NCBI RefSeq assembly: GCF_017876755.1
Contig: NZ_JAGIOO010000001.1
Coordinates: forward strand, 3,023,786-3,087,785
Origin: Crossiella equi
Lineage (GTDB): Bacteria > Actinomycetota > Actinomycetes > Mycobacteriales > Pseudonocardiaceae
DNA: 64,000 nt
Reading direction: 5' to 3'
Positions 1-9,894 of the stretch are shown piece after piece; position 1 is the stretch's first letter, and every line of letters begins with the position of its first letter. Position numbers and translations under genes: made by a program. The notes below the pieces were generated by a model. The model was not told the DNA's origin and did not search any database. It worked only from the letters and a program-made list of their open reading frames with translations.

Positions 1-398
1 TGGCCGCGCTGGGCTGCGCGCACCTCACCCCGGACCGGGTGCGCACGCACCTGGCCACGATGACCAGGCTGTTCGACGAGGCGGGCCCGGCCGCCGAGGG
101 CAGCGGCCTGCCCTTCGCCAGCGACCTGTCCCCGGCCGCGCGGGCGGTCGCGGTGGACGGCACCGCCGCCCAGATCGAGGCCGGGGAGCACCGCGAGGCG
201 GTGTTCTGGCTGGTCGCGACCTGCGCGCGGGCCCTGCTGGCACTGCGCCGCGACGACGACCCCGGCTTCGCGGAGCTGCTGGCCGATCTCGGCCAGACGG
301 GTCCGGCCGACCTGCGTGCGCAGATCGGCCGGACCCGGTCGTTCCTGCCCCGCCTCGCCGAGATCCGCGAGGAGGTGCTGGTCAGAACGCTTGCCTAA
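1..398 (+). CDS. C-terminal part of an unidentified helical protein (5' end outside window)
   Basis: An open frame (codons start at base 3) enters from the left edge and stops at 396-398, so only about 131 residues are visible. The visible part is alanine- and leucine-rich, predicted mostly helical, with a Trp/Cys-containing helix (AVFWLVATCARALL) and no catalytic motif I can name. The AVFWLVATCAR stretch resembles C-terminal helical regions of some actinobacterial nucleotidyltransferase-type proteins, but this is only an impression. It converges on the adenosine kinase gene with 7 bases between the stop codons. Codon use is typical of the host (GC at third positions). Function not assigned. 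Confidence 0.7.
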   Translation, partial: AALGCAHLTPDRVRTHLATMTRLFDEAGPAAEGSGLPFASDLSPAARAVAVDGTAAQIEAGEHREAVFWLVATCARALLALRRDDDPGFAELLADLGQTGPADLRAQIGRTRSFLPRLAEIREEVLVRTLA

Positions 399-405
399 GC
401 TCGGT

Positions 406-1392
<987 letters not shown>

Positions 1393-1510
1393 CTATGAGA
1401 AGGCTTTCGGTACGGCCGTCGTCACCCAATCCGGTCGCGGACGGCCGGACGCGAAGACTACTTGGTGGTAAGGCTGTCGCACATCAATCTGCCGACTTAA
1501 CGTCCTCGAC

Positions 1511-1684
1511 ATGAGGATTCCCGAAGCGGACACGATGGCCGAGCTCATCGAGGACTGCGCCGCTATCCCCTCCACCCTGCGCCCCGGTGACCACCTGTTG
1601 CCCGCACCCCGCCGCGAGGCGTCCTGGCAGGTCAGCGAGGCTTGTTCCGCGCAGGTGCGCGGGATGGACGACTACGGCGCCTAG
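1511..1684 (+). CDS. Possible small protein, 57 aa, unknown
   Basis: An ATG-started frame of 57 codons with mostly G/C third positions lies in the 375-base gap between adoK and erpA, opposite to both. It encodes a mildly acidic peptide beginning MRIPEADTMAELIEDCAAIP and ends at a TAG 20 bases before a hairpin. No clear ribosome binding site precedes the ATG, and I know no homologue. It may be a genuine small gene or chance in GC-rich DNA. The rest of the gap holds the adoK upstream region and the terminator, with no other frame I would defend. Confidence 0.35.
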   Translation: MRIPEADTMAELIEDCAAIPSTLRPGDHLLPAPRREASWQVSEACSAQVRGMDDYGA

Positions 1685-1703
1685 CCGTCCGGACACGAAA
1701 AAA

Positions 1704-1725
1704 GGACCGCGGGTGCCCGCGGTCC
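1704..1725. terminator. Bidirectional hairpin terminator downstream of erpA
   Basis: A perfect inverted repeat (GGACCGCGGG/CCCGCGGTCC) is flanked by an A-run on the left and TCATTT on the right. On the minus strand it is followed by TTTTTT, so it fits an intrinsic terminator for erpA. It could also end the small ORF at 1511-1684. Confidence 0.75.
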
Positions 1726-1755
1726 TCATTTCGCGTCGTGCCACCACCAGCAGAA

Positions 1756-2118
1756 CTAGTGGAAAGAATCACCACAGGCGCAAGACCCACCGGCGTTCGG
1801 GTTGTCGATCGTGAAGCCCTGCTTCTCGATCGTGTCAACGAAGTCGATCACGGCGCCGTCCACGTAGGGCACGCTCATGCGGTCCACGGCGACCTTGAGG
1901 CCACCGAAGTCGCGGAAGGCGTCACCGTCGAGGGTGCGCTCGTCGAAGAACAGCTGGTAACGCAGGCCGGCACAGCCACCGGGCTGCACGGCGATGCGAA
2001 GGTGCATGTCGTCTCGACCCTCCTGGTCGAGCAGTGCCTTCGCCTTGGAGGCAGCGGCGTCGGTCAGCGTGACGCCGTGCGTCGCCGCTTCGGTCGCCGT
2101 GGTGTTCTCGGCGCTCAT
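1756..2118 (-). CDS. erpA: HesB/IscA-type iron-sulfur cluster insertion protein
   Basis: A-type carrier that delivers Fe-S clusters to apo-proteins. The 120-residue product has the three conserved cysteines of the family: Cys49 (GGCAGLRYQ) and the C-terminal pair Cys113 and Cys115 (CACGDSF). The more usual tail is CGCGxSF, so the Ala between the cysteines is a mild variant. The N-terminus matches the family from GVTLTDAAASKAKALL. The ATG at 2118 gives the normal length. It sits between adoK and glycerate kinase as in mycobacteria (Rv2204c). Nearby Fe-S clients include lipoyl synthase LipA, but a specific partnership is inference. Confidence 0.93.
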   Translation of the reverse strand: MSAENTTATEAATHGVTLTDAAASKAKALLDQEGRDDMHLRIAVQPGGCAGLRYQLFFDERTLDGDAFRDFGGLKVAVDRMSVPYVDGAVIDFVDTIEKQGFTIDNPNAGGSCACGDSFH

Positions 2119-2222
2119 GGTTCTCCCTACGAGGTCGGCGCTCGGGCCCGTACCGTAGCTGCAACGCAGCCCCGAGCCGGGATGTTCCCGTGGACCCATC
2201 GTCGCACAGGAATAGTTCAGGC

Positions 2223-3362
2223 TTATTCCTGTGGGCTGCGCCACCGCCCGGCCACGTGCTCGGCCAGCCCCGCCAGCCCCCGTGCCGGTTCGGCCATGGC
2301 CCGCTCCACCGAGCCGAGGTGCTCGGCCACCGAGTACGAGTCCTCCACCCCGGCCGCCCCCGCCTCGCGCCTGCCCACGCTGACCTGGCCGGCCAGCACC
2401 AGGCAGGGCACCCCGCGTTCGGCCGCACCGGCCGCCACGCTGGTCACGAGCTTGCCGCGCAGCGACTGCCAGTCGAAGCTGCCCTCGCCGGTAAGCACCA
2501 GGCCCGCCCGGTCCAGGGCGGTGTCCAGGCCGCTGAGCCGTCGCACCAGACCGGCGCCGGACTCCACGGTCGCGCCCAGGGCCAGCAGCGCGGCCCCCAG
2601 GCCACCGGCCGCGCCCGCGCCGGGCAGCCCGGCCACGTCCACGCCCAGCTCCTCCTGGAGCACCTCGGCCCAGCGGGCCAGCGCCCGGTCCAGCTCCTCG
2701 ACCCCGGCCGGGTCCGCGCCCTTCTGCGGACCGAACACGTGCGCGGCGCCGGTGGGCCCGAGCAGCGGGTTGTCCACGTCCGAGGCGGCCACCAGCCGCA
2801 GGCCGCCCAGGTCGGGCAGCCCGGCCAGGGCCGCGCAGCCCGCCAGCGCGGCGCCGCCGCCCGGCAGCTCCGCGCCCAGGGTGTCCAGCGGTCCGGCACC
2901 GAGCGCGGCGAACAGGCCCGCGCCGCCGTCGGTGGTGGCCGAGCCGCCGAGGCCGACCACGGCCGTGTGCACCCCGGCGCGGACCGCGTCGAGGAGGAGC
3001 TCGCCCACGCCCCGGGTGGTGGCCGCACCGGCCACGCGGTCGGGCTTGGGCACCAGGTGCAGGCCCGCGGCCTGCGCGGACTCCAGGTAGGCGGTGCCGT
3101 CGTGCTCCAGCCACACCGCCTCGACCCGGCCGCCGTGCGGACCGGTGACCTCGACGGTGTGCAGCGTGCCGCCGAGGGCGGTGTGCAGCACGTCGACGAA
3201 GCCGGGGCCGCCGTCGGCGAGGGGCCGGAGCAGGACCTGGTCGGCGGGACTGGCCCGCCGCCAGCCCTCCGCGATGGCCTGCGCGGCCTCGTTCGCCGTG
3301 AGCGTGCCACCGAAGCAGTCGGGTGCGACGAGCACCACCCGACCGGGTCCGTCGGTCATCAT
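2223..3362 (-). CDS. glxK: Glycerate kinase (GlxK/GarK type)
   Basis: Phosphorylates D-glycerate to phosphoglycerate using ATP. The 379-residue length fits the family. The N-terminus VLVAPDCFGGTLTANEAA is the signature of GlxK/GarK kinases (usual form APDSFKGSLSA). Later motifs PLADGGPGFVDVL and VGLGGSATTDGGAGLF are the conserved substrate and nucleotide loops. In this copy the usual DSFK is DCFG, a substitution at a normally conserved Ser-x-Lys. Two ATGs (3362 and 3359) are possible starts. The gene lies 104 bases upstream of erpA on the same strand, and is divergent from the DUF3043 gene across a 48-base promoter gap. Confidence 0.88.
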   Translation of the reverse strand: MMTDGPGRVVLVAPDCFGGTLTANEAAQAIAEGWRRASPADQVLLRPLADGGPGFVDVLHTALGGTLHTVEVTGPHGGRVEAVWLEHDGTAYLESAQAAGLHLVPKPDRVAGAATTRGVGELLLDAVRAGVHTAVVGLGGSATTDGGAGLFAALGAGPLDTLGAELPGGGAALAGCAALAGLPDLGGLRLVAASDVDNPLLGPTGAAHVFGPQKGADPAGVEELDRALARWAEVLQEELGVDVAGLPGAGAAGGLGAALLALGATVESGAGLVRRLSGLDTALDRAGLVLTGEGSFDWQSLRGKLVTSVAAGAAERGVPCLVLAGQVSVGRREAGAAGVEDSYSVAEHLGSVERAMAEPARGLAGLAEHVAGRWRSPQE

Positions 3363-3410
3363 GTGCCGGACGGTACCCCGCCCGTTTTGGGCCTGCCCTA
3401 CCCTGTTTGC

Positions 3411-4040
3411 GTGAGGTTTCTCCGTCGCAACAGCACCGAGCAGGTCCAGGACGCCCCCGAGGCGGTCTCGACGGCCGAGGTCGCCGAGCCCATCGAGGGC
3501 TCCCGCACCGCGGGCAAGGGCCGCCCGACGCCCAAGCGGCGGGACGCCGAGACGCGCAAGCGCGGGCCCGTCCCGCCCCCGCCGCGCACCCAGCGCGAGG
3601 CCATCCGCCGGGCGCGCGGGAACAAGGACGAGCGGCGCAAGGCCGCCCAGATCCGCCGCGAGCGCATGAACGCGGGCGACGAGGCGTACCTGATGCCGCG
3701 CGACAAGGGCCCGGCCAAGGCCTACGTGCGCGACCTGGTCGACTCGCGCCGCAACCTCATGGGCCTGTTCATGCCGCTGGCGATCATCGTGTTCGTGTCG
3801 ATCCTGACGCCGTCGCCGATGATCAAGCAGTACGCGAGCCTGTTCTGCATGTTCATGCTGCTGTCGATGATCATCGAGGGCATCGTGCTGGGCCGCCTGG
3901 TCACGCGGAAGGTGCGCGAGCGCTTCCCGCAGGACACCACCCGGGGCTTCGCGCTGGGCTGGTACGCCTTCACCCGGGCCACCCAGATCCGCAAGCTGCG
4001 CATGCCGAAGCCGAGGGTCAAGCCCGGCGCCCAGGTCTAA
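3411..4040 (+). CDS. DUF3043 integral membrane protein
   Basis: A 209-residue protein (GTG start) with a long basic, charged N-terminal cytoplasmic part (about 1-110, rich in Arg/Lys/Glu), then two predicted membrane helices near 116-134 (MGLFMPLAIIVFVSIL) and 143-165 (LFCMFMLLSMIIEGIVLG), and a basic tail. This is the layout of the DUF3043 family, found next to erpA, glycerate kinase and cob genes in actinobacteria (Rv2206-like). The function is unknown. It is transcribed divergently from glycerate kinase and ends 31 bases before the aldo/keto reductase. Confidence 0.88.
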   Translation: MRFLRRNSTEQVQDAPEAVSTAEVAEPIEGSRTAGKGRPTPKRRDAETRKRGPVPPPPRTQREAIRRARGNKDERRKAAQIRRERMNAGDEAYLMPRDKGPAKAYVRDLVDSRRNLMGLFMPLAIIVFVSILTPSPMIKQYASLFCMFMLLSMIIEGIVLGRLVTRKVRERFPQDTTRGFALGWYAFTRATQIRKLRMPKPRVKPGAQV

Positions 4041-4071
4041 ATGCCTTCGGGGTCAGCCTAGGCTCGGTTGT

Positions 4072-5058
4072 ATGGAGTTTCGACGCCTGGGCCGCAGTGG
4101 CCTGTCGGTCAGTGAGATCTCGTACGGCAACTGGATCACGCACGGCTCCCAGGTCGAGGAGGAGGCCGCGCACGCCTGCGTGCGCGCCGCCCTCGACGCG
4201 GGCATCACCACCTTCGACACCGCCGACATCTACGCCAACACCGCGGCGGAGTCGGTGCTCGGGCGCGCGCTGGCGGGTCAGCGGCGGGAGAGCCTGGAGA
4301 TCTTCACCAAGGTCTTCTGGCCGACCGGCCCCGGCGGCCCCAACGACCGCGGCCTGGGCCGCAAGCACATCACCGAGGCCGTCCACGGTTCGCTGAAGCG
4401 GCTGGGCACCGACTACCTGGACCTCTACCAGGCGCACCGGTTCGACACCACGGTGCCGCTGGAGGAGACCATGCTCGCCTTCGCGGACCTGGTCCGCCAG
4501 GGCAAGGTGCTCTACATCGGCGTCTCGGAGTGGAACGCCGAGCAGATCACGCGCGGCGCGGCCATCGCCCGCGAGCTGAACGTGCCGTTCATCTCCAACC
4601 AGCCGCAGTACTCGATGCTGTGGCGGGTGATCGAACCGCAGGTCGTGCCCGCCTCCGAGCGCGAGGGCATCGGCCAGATCGTGTGGTCGCCGATCGCGCA
4701 GGGCGTGCTGACCGGCAAGTACCTGCCCGGTCAGGCCGTGCCCGAGGGCTCGCGGGCCACCGACGAGCGCGGCAGCGGGTTCGTCAGCCGGTTCCTGCGG
4801 GATGACCTGCTCACCGCGGTGCAGAACCTCAAGCCGCTGGCCGAGGAGGCCGGGCTGTCCATGGCGCAGCTGGCCGTGGCCTGGGTGCTCCAGAACCCGA
4901 ACGTGTCCTCGGCGATCATCGGGGCCAGCCGCCCCGAGCAGGTCCAGGAGAACGTCAAGGCGGCGGGCGTGAAGCTGGACGCCGACCTGCTGGACAAGAT
5001 CGACCAGGTGCTGGACGGGTTCGTGGAGTCCGACCCGCGCCGCACCGCGGTCGCCTGA
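4072..5058 (+). CDS. Aldo/keto reductase, potassium-channel beta-subunit-like
   Basis: An NADPH-dependent oxidoreductase of 328 residues. The TIM-barrel tetrad is recognisable: Asp and Tyr in FDTADIYANT, Lys in IFTKVFW and His in YQAHRFD. The N-terminus MEFRRLGRSGLSVSEIS and the late cofactor motif SAIIGASRPEQVQEN are typical of the Kv-beta/YghZ-like subgroup. The substrate cannot be read from sequence. The gene is not part of the mycobacterial block, so it is a lineage-specific addition between DUF3043 and the cob genes. A GC-rich hairpin (5073-5091, arms CCCCGCC/GGCGGGG) follows the stop and probably ends transcription. Confidence 0.9.
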   Translation: MEFRRLGRSGLSVSEISYGNWITHGSQVEEEAAHACVRAALDAGITTFDTADIYANTAAESVLGRALAGQRRESLEIFTKVFWPTGPGGPNDRGLGRKHITEAVHGSLKRLGTDYLDLYQAHRFDTTVPLEETMLAFADLVRQGKVLYIGVSEWNAEQITRGAAIARELNVPFISNQPQYSMLWRVIEPQVVPASEREGIGQIVWSPIAQGVLTGKYLPGQAVPEGSRATDERGSGFVSRFLRDDLLTAVQNLKPLAEEAGLSMAQLAVAWVLQNPNVSSAIIGASRPEQVQENVKAAGVKLDADLLDKIDQVLDGFVESDPRRTAVA

Positions 5059-5078
5059 GTCCCGGGCCCGCGCCCCGC

Positions 5079-5279
5079 CTACCCGGCGGGGTGCAGGCTC
5101 ATCGGGCCGTAGACCTCGTCCTCGCCGTCGAGCAGCACCACCTGGTCGATCCCGGCGGCGAGGAGCTCGTTCCACTCCGCGCTGAACCAGGCCTCGGCCT
5201 CGTCCTGGTCCTCGAACTCCACGGCCGGGCCCTCGACCACGCCGCCCTCCGCGTCCTCGTAACGCCACCGGTACGCCAT
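5079..5279 (-). CDS. Conserved small acidic protein, 66 aa
   Basis: A 66-residue product starting MAYRWRYED and ending YGPMSLHPAG, with several Trp, Glu and Asp residues and no transmembrane segment. I recall near-identical small proteins across actinobacteria, so it is likely a real gene of unknown role. The ATG at 5279 is 44 bases from the divergent cobU start, so both promoters share that gap. It converges on the aldo/keto reductase gene (20 bases between stops). Confidence 0.7.
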   Translation of the reverse strand: MAYRWRYEDAEGGVVEGPAVEFEDQDEAEAWFSAEWNELLAAGIDQVVLLDGEDEVYGPMSLHPAG

Positions 5280-5323
5280 GCGGGCCAAGGTAGCGTGTTG
5301 ATCGACACCGGAGGAGGAGCGAC

Positions 5324-5863
5324 GTGACGCGACGCACGCTGGTGCTGGGCGGCGCGCGCTCCGGCAAGTCCGCCCACGCCGAGGGCCTGCTGACCGACGC
5401 CCCCGCCACCTACGTGGCCACCGGCCGCCGCGACCCCGCCGACGCGGACTGGGAGGCGCGCATCGCCGAGCACGTGCGGCGGCGCCCGTCCTCCTGGCGC
5501 ACGGTGGAGTGCGGGGCCGAGCTGCCCGAGCTGGTTTCCGCTGCCGCACAACAGGATCCACCTCTGTTGGTGGACGATCTGGCCACCTGGCTGACCGGGC
5601 TGCTGGACGACGCGGGCGCCTGGGAGGGCGGCCGGGCGGCGCTGCCCCCGGTGCGCGCGGCCGGGCAGCGCCTGCGCGCGGCGGTCGCGGCCTGCCCGGC
5701 GCGGCTGGTGCTGGTCTCGGCCGAGGTCGGCCTCGGCGTGGTGCCCGCGACCCGTTCTGGCAGGCTCTTCCGTGACGAGCTGGGCGCGCTGAACGCCCGG
5801 CTCGCGCAGGTGTGCGACGAGGTAGTGCTCCTGGTCGCCGGAATCCCGCTGAAGCTGCGCTGA
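5324..5863 (+). CDS. cobU: Adenosylcobinamide kinase / adenosylcobinamide-phosphate guanylyltransferase
   Basis: A bifunctional enzyme of the cobalamin nucleotide loop pathway: phosphorylates adenosylcobinamide, then transfers GMP to give adenosylcobinamide-GDP. The P-loop GGARSGKS (residues 9-16) and the 179-residue length fit Cob[22 protein letters not shown] is split here as [13 protein letters not shown] then RLFRDELG, and is the diagnostic C-terminal motif. A GTG start at 5324 follows GGAGGAG with good spacing. CobT starts 14 bases after its stop, and CobS overlaps CobT, so the three form one operon. I saw no room for a B12 riboswitch in the 44-base leader. Confidence 0.95.
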   Translation: MTRRTLVLGGARSGKSAHAEGLLTDAPATYVATGRRDPADADWEARIAEHVRRRPSSWRTVECGAELPELVSAAAQQDPPLLVDDLATWLTGLLDDAGAWEGGRAALPPVRAAGQRLRAAVAACPARLVLVSAEVGLGVVPATRSGRLFRDELGALNARLAQVCDEVVLLVAGIPLKLR

Positions 5864-5877
5864 CGGAGGTTGCCCCA

Positions 5878-7122
5878 GTGGACTACGAGGCTGTCCGGTT
5901 CCCCCCGGTCGCGCCGCCCGACGCCGAGGCGCGGTACGCGGCGACCGAGCGCCAGGCGCAGCTGACCAAGCCCGCCGGTTCCCTCGGCCGCCTGGAGCAG
6001 CTCGGCGTGTGGCTGTCCGCCTGCCAGGGCGTGTGCCCGCCCAAGCCCCTGGAACGGGCGCGCGTGGTGGTCTTCGCCGGGGACCACGGCGTCGCCGCGC
6101 ACGGCGTGTCGGCCTACCCCAGCGAGGTCACCGGCCAGATGGTCGGCGGTTTCCTGGCCGGGACCGCCGCGGTGAACGTGCTGGCCGAGGCCGCGGGCGC
6201 CACGGTGCGCGTGGTGGACATGTCGGTGGCGGGTGACACCGCGCCGGAGGTGTCCGGGCACAAGATCCGCCGGGGCTCGGGCCGCATCGACCGCGAGGAC
6301 GCCCTGACCGAGGCCGAGGCCGTGGCCGCCATCAAGGCGGGCCGCGACATCGCCGACGAGGAGATCGACGCGGGCGCGGACCTGCTCATCGCCGGTGACA
6401 TGGGCATCGGCAACACCACCCCGGCCGCGGTGCTGATCGCGGCGCTGACCGGCAGCGAGCCGGTGGCCGTGGTGGGCCGGGGCACCGGCATCGACGACCA
6501 CGGCTGGATGCGCAAGACCGCCGCCATCCGCGACGCGCTGCGCCGGGCCCGCCCGGTCAGCGCGGACCCCATCGGCCTGCTGCGCACCAGCGGCGGCGCG
6601 GACCTGGCGGCCATGGCGGGCTTCCTGGCCCAAGCGGCGCTGCGCCGCACCCCGGTCCTGCTGGACGGCGTGGTCGTCGGCGCGGCGGCCATGGTCGCCG
6701 AGGAGCTGGCCCCTGGCGCGCGGGAGTGGTGGCAGGCCGGGCACCGCTCGGTCGAACCGGCCCACACGATCGTGCTGGACCACCTGGACCTGACCCCCCT
6801 GCTGGAGTTCAGGCTGCGCCTGGGCGAGGGCTCGGGCGCGGTGGCGGCCCTGCCGCTGCTGAAGATGGCCTCGCGCATCCTGTCGGACATGGCGACCTTC
6901 ACCGAGGCGGGCATCTCGGGGCCCAGCGGTGAGGCGTCGACGCCCGTCGTGGAACCTTCCTCGGTGGTGGCCGCGCCGACCGAGGACGGGCCTCGGGACA
7001 GTCCGGAGGAGACCAGCCACCCCACCCCGCTCTCCTCTCCGGAGCCCGCCCCCGCTGCCCCGGCCCAGCCCGAACCCCCGGCCGCACCCCGGATCGTGGT
7101 GGCCCCGCCCACCGACCTGTGA
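5878..7122 (+). CDS. cobT: Nicotinate-nucleotide--dimethylbenzimidazole phosphoribosyltransferase with proline-rich tail
   Basis: Makes alpha-ribazole phosphate from NaMN and DMB for the lower ligand of cobalamin. Family motifs: [14 protein letters not shown] near the N-terminus, [27 protein letters not shown], and the late [15 protein letters not shown] containing the catalytic glutamate. The GTG at 5878 follows GGAGGTT. The enzyme body ends around residue 350. About 65 further residues, rich in Pro, Ala, Ser and Glu, follow (from [11 protein letters not shown] to the end), giving 414 aa against roughly 350 in the family. The tail has no motif I know and looks disordered. The gene overlaps cobS by one base. 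Confidence 0.94.
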   Translation: MDYEAVRFPPVAPPDAEARYAATERQAQLTKPAGSLGRLEQLGVWLSACQGVCPPKPLERARVVVFAGDHGVAAHGVSAYPSEVTGQMVGGFLAGTAAVNVLAEAAGATVRVVDMSVAGDTAPEVSGHKIRRGSGRIDREDALTEAEAVAAIKAGRDIADEEIDAGADLLIAGDMGIGNTTPAAVLIAALTGSEPVAVVGRGTGIDDHGWMRKTAAIRDALRRARPVSADPIGLLRTSGGADLAAMAGFLAQAALRRTPVLLDGVVVGAAAMVAEELAPGAREWWQAGHRSVEPAHTIVLDHLDLTPLLEFRLRLGEGSGAVAALPLLKMASRILSDMATFTEAGISGPSGEASTPVVEPSSVVAAPTEDGPRDSPEETSHPTPLSSPEPAPAAPAQPEPPAAPRIVVAPPTDL

Positions 7123-7856
7123 TGCGGGGCGCCCACCTGGCCCTGTCCTGGCTGACGGTGCTCCCGGTCCAGGTCACCGACGTGGACCGCCGGGTGGCCC
7201 GCGACGCGATCACCCTGGCCCCGCTGGTCGGTGCCCTGCTGGGCGCGGCGGCGGCCGGGGTGCTGTTCGGCCTGACGTGGCTGGGTGCCCCCGCGCTGCT
7301 GGCGGGCCTGCTGGTGGTGGGCCTGCTGGCCCTGGCCACCCGGGGCATGCACCTGGACGGCCTGGCCGACACCGCCGACGGCCTGGGCTGCTACGGCCCG
7401 CCCGAACGCGCCCTCCAGGTCATGCGCGACGGTTCGGCGGGCCCGTTCGCGGTGGTCACCCTGGTGCTCGTGCTGGGTGCCCAGGCGGTCAGCCTGGCCA
7501 CCCTGGCCGAGACCGGCCGCTGGGGCGCGGTGGTCATCGCCCTGGCCGTCGGCCGCGCCGCGTTCGCCTGGTGCTGCCGCCGGGGTGTCCCGGCCGCCCG
7601 GCCCGAGGGCCTCGGTGCCCTGGTCGCGGGCACCCAGCCGCTGGCCGTGCCGCTGCTGTGGACCCTCGGGCTCGCGGTGGCCGCCGCCGCGGTGCACCCG
7701 TGGCTGGGCCCGGTCGGCGTGCTGCTGGCCACCGGGTGCACCGTGCTGCTGACCCGGCACGCGGGTCGCCGCTTCGGCGGGGTCACCGGCGACGTGCTCG
7801 GTGCCGCCGCCGAGGTGTCGGTGCTGCTCGTGCTGGCGGTGTCGGCTTTCCGCTAA
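7122..7856 (+). CDS. cobS: Adenosylcobinamide-GDP ribazoletransferase (cobalamin synthase)
   Basis: Integral membrane enzyme that joins adenosylcobinamide-GDP to alpha-ribazole, the final step of cobalamin assembly. The signature HLDGLADTADGL lies in the first half and is followed by hydrophobic helices through to the end (244 aa, several transmembrane segments). The start is the ATG at 7122, whose first base is the last base of the cobT stop. A GTG three bases earlier is equally possible. Translational coupling with cobT is expected from the overlap. The N-terminus ALSWLTVLPV is typical of CobS. Confidence 0.93.
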   Translation: MRGAHLALSWLTVLPVQVTDVDRRVARDAITLAPLVGALLGAAAAGVLFGLTWLGAPALLAGLLVVGLLALATRGMHLDGLADTADGLGCYGPPERALQVMRDGSAGPFAVVTLVLVLGAQAVSLATLAETGRWGAVVIALAVGRAAFAWCCRRGVPAARPEGLGALVAGTQPLAVPLLWTLGLAVAAAAVHPWLGPVGVLLATGCTVLLTRHAGRRFGGVTGDVLGAAAEVSVLLVLAVSAFR

Positions 7857-7886
7857 CGCCGGGCCCGGACTCCTCGACACGGTCAC

Positions 7887-8129
7887 GTGCCCGGCTTCGT
7901 GGAACCACTCGCGGCGGAGGCGGCCGCGCCCATCCCGCGCCGCATCCGGGCGAACCTGGCCCGCCGCCGGGGCCGCAGCGAGGGGTTGCACGCACTGGCC
8001 GGAGCGCTGCTGACACTGTCGCACCTCACCCCCGGCTCGTTCAGCCAGGAGGACATCGAGGAGACGGCCGCCTGGGTGGCCGGCTCCCCGGTGGAGTGGG
8101 TCATCCAGCAGGACCAGGGCGTGTCGTGA
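7887..8129 (+). CDS. Hypothetical protein, 80 aa
   Basis: An 80-residue frame (GTG start) 30 bases after cobS, on the same strand and with strongly GC-biased third positions. The N-terminal half is basic and alanine-rich (PRRIRANLARRRGR). The C-terminal half, FSQEDIEETAAWVAGSPVEWV, looks like a small helical domain. There is no clear ribosome binding site. The last 29 bases overlap the 3' end of the convergent EamA gene. I know no family for it. It may be a real small gene co-transcribed with cobS. Confidence 0.5.
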   Translation: MPGFVEPLAAEAAAPIPRRIRANLARRRGRSEGLHALAGALLTLSHLTPGSFSQEDIEETAAWVAGSPVEWVIQQDQGVS

Positions 8130-8979
8130 CCGCGGTGCCCGCGCTGGCCAGCACCACCAGGCCGATCGCCAGCAGCTGCGTGGCGGTGAGCACCTGGCCC
8201 AGCACCACGAACCCGGCCAGGGCCGCGACCGCGGGCTGCAAGCTCATCAGGGTGCCGAACGCCCCGGCGGGCAGGCGGCGCAGCGCGAGCAGGTCCATCG
8301 TGTACGGCACCGCCGAGGCCAGCAGCCCGACCAGCAGGCCCAGCAACAGGTTCTCCGGGCGCAGCAGCAGCGGGCCCGCCGCGACCGCGCCCACCGGCAG
8401 CACCAGCACCGCCCCGGCCGCCGTGCCCAGCGCCAGGCCCTCCACGCCGGTGAACGCCTGGCCAAGGCGCCGGGTCAGCAGGATGTAGCCCGCCCAGCAC
8501 ACGCCGCCGCCCAGTGCGAACAGCACCCCGGTCACGCTCGCCGCGGCCAGGCCGCTGCTCAGCAGCAGCACGCCCAGCCCGGCGCAGCCCGCCCAGACGA
8601 AGTCCAGGCGCCGCCGGGACAGCACGATGGCCAGGCTCAGCGGCCCGAGGTACTCCAGGGTGATCGCCGCGCCCAGCGGCAGGCGCTGGATGGACAGGTA
8701 CACGCACACGTTCATCGCGGTCATCACCGCGCCGAAGGCCAGCACGGTCAGCCACTCCCGGCGGGTGCGGCCGCGCAGCCGGGGCCGGAACAGCGCCAGC
8801 ATCAGCACCGCCGCGCCGACCAGCCGCAGCGTCACCACCCCCAGCGGGCCGAGCACCGGGTACAGGCTGACCGCGAGCGTGGCGGAGAACTGCACCGAGG
8901 TCATGCCGACCAGCACCAGGCCCACCCCGGACAGGCGGGTGCCGAGGGTGCTGGGCGCGGGAACGGTGAGAGCGGTCAC
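8101..8979 (-). CDS. EamA/DMT-superfamily transporter (RhtA-like exporter)
   Basis: A 292-residue membrane protein with about ten hydrophobic helices in two repeats, the EamA pattern. ITLEYLGPLSLAI and the second-repeat VPYTMDLLALRRLPAGAFGTLMSLQPAVAAL segment (quoted here only by its ends, VPYTMDLLAL and LQPAVAAL) are typical of RhtA-like amino acid or metabolite exporters. It is divergent from a LysR-type regulator across 69 bases, an arrangement that often means the regulator controls the exporter. GTG start at 8979. The substrate is unknown. Confidence 0.88.
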   Translation of the reverse strand: MTALTVPAPSTLGTRLSGVGLVLVGMTSVQFSATLAVSLYPVLGPLGVVTLRLVGAAVLMLALFRPRLRGRTRREWLTVLAFGAVMTAMNVCVYLSIQRLPLGAAITLEYLGPLSLAIVLSRRRLDFVWAGCAGLGVLLLSSGLAAASVTGVLFALGGGVCWAGYILLTRRLGQAFTGVEGLALGTAAGAVLVLPVGAVAAGPLLLRPENLLLGLLVGLLASAVPYTMDLLALRRLPAGAFGTLMSLQPAVAALAGFVVLGQVLTATQLLAIGLVVLASAGTAVTTRPGPAG

Positions 8980-9048
8980 CGGGCCAGCGTAGGTACGGGT
9001 TCCGCGAGCTGGGAAATGCTTCTCACGCAGTGGTTATGCTTGGCGGTA

Positions 9049-9894
9049 ATGGATGTGGAGTTGCGGCACTTCCGGTGCTTCCTGGCCATCGCCGAGGAGG
9101 GCTCGGTCACCGCCGCCGCCCAGCGGCTGCACCTGACCCAGCCCGCGGTCTCGCGCACGCTCGGGCAGCTGGAACACCGCCTGGGCCGTCGGCTCGTGGA
9201 GCGCAGCACCCGGCACCTGCGGCTGACCGCCGACGGCGAGGCGTTCCGGGCCAAGGCCCGCGCGGTGCTGGCCGCGGTCGAGGCCGCGCTGGACCCGGCA
9301 CCGGTGCCGCCGCTGCGGTTCGGCTACGCGTGGGCGGCGGCGGGCCCGCACACCACCACGATCCTGCGCACCTGGCGCGAGCGGTACCCGGACACGCCCC
9401 TGGTCATCCGGCGCTTCGACGAGCGCACCGCGGGTCTGAGCCGGGGCGAGGTGGACGTGGCGCTGCTGCGCACCCGCCTGGAGGACCCCGGCCTGCGCCA
9501 GGTGCCGGTGTACGAGGAGGGGCGGTGCGCCGCGGTCGCCGCCGACCACCCGCTGGCCGCGCACGAGTCGCTGAGCCTGCGCGAGCTGAGCGGCTTCCCC
9601 TTGGCGCGCAACGAGCTGTCCGGTACCACCACGCCCGCGCTGTGGCCGCCGGAGAGCCAGCCGGGCGAGACGGTGTGGGTGCACAACGTGGACGAGTGGC
9701 TGACCGTGATCGCGGCGGGCAGCGCGGTGGGCGTGACCGCGGACGGCACGCGCCACCACCACATGCACGGCGGGGTGGCGTACGTGCCGCTGACCGGGGT
9801 GCCGCCGATGACGGTGTACCTGACCTGGCTGGCCGGTCACCACCACCCGCGGCTGTCCGATTTCGTGGAGCTGACGAAGGAGATCGCCGGTTAG
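9049..9894 (+). CDS. LysR-family transcriptional regulator
   Basis: A 281-residue regulator. The N-terminal winged helix is classic: [22 protein letters not shown], split as [15 protein letters not shown] and [21 protein letters not shown] periplasmic-binding-like effector domain follows from about residue 85. The ATG at 9049 gives the normal LysR start (an upstream in-frame ATG at 9016 would add 11 unconserved residues). It is divergent from the EamA exporter and probably regulates it. Its TAG overlaps the ilvE stop codon on the other strand (bases 9891-9894), so the two genes have interdigitated stops. Confidence 0.92.
   Translation: MDVELRHFRCFLAIAEEGSVTAAAQRLHLTQPAVSRTLGQLEHRLGRRLVERSTRHLRLTADGEAFRAKARAVLAAVEAALDPAPVPPLRFGYAWAAAGPHTTTILRTWRERYPDTPLVIRRFDERTAGLSRGEVDVALLRTRLEDPGLRQVPVYEEGRCAAVAADHPLAAHESLSLRELSGFPLARNELSGTTTPALWPPESQPGETVWVHNVDEWLTVIAAGSAVGVTADGTRHHHMHGGVAYVPLTGVPPMTVYLTWLAGHHHPRLSDFVELTKEIAG

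Noticed and set aside
5280-5323. Cobalamin riboswitch before cobU
   Set aside because: The leader is only 44 bases and lacks the B12-box; far too short for the aptamer.
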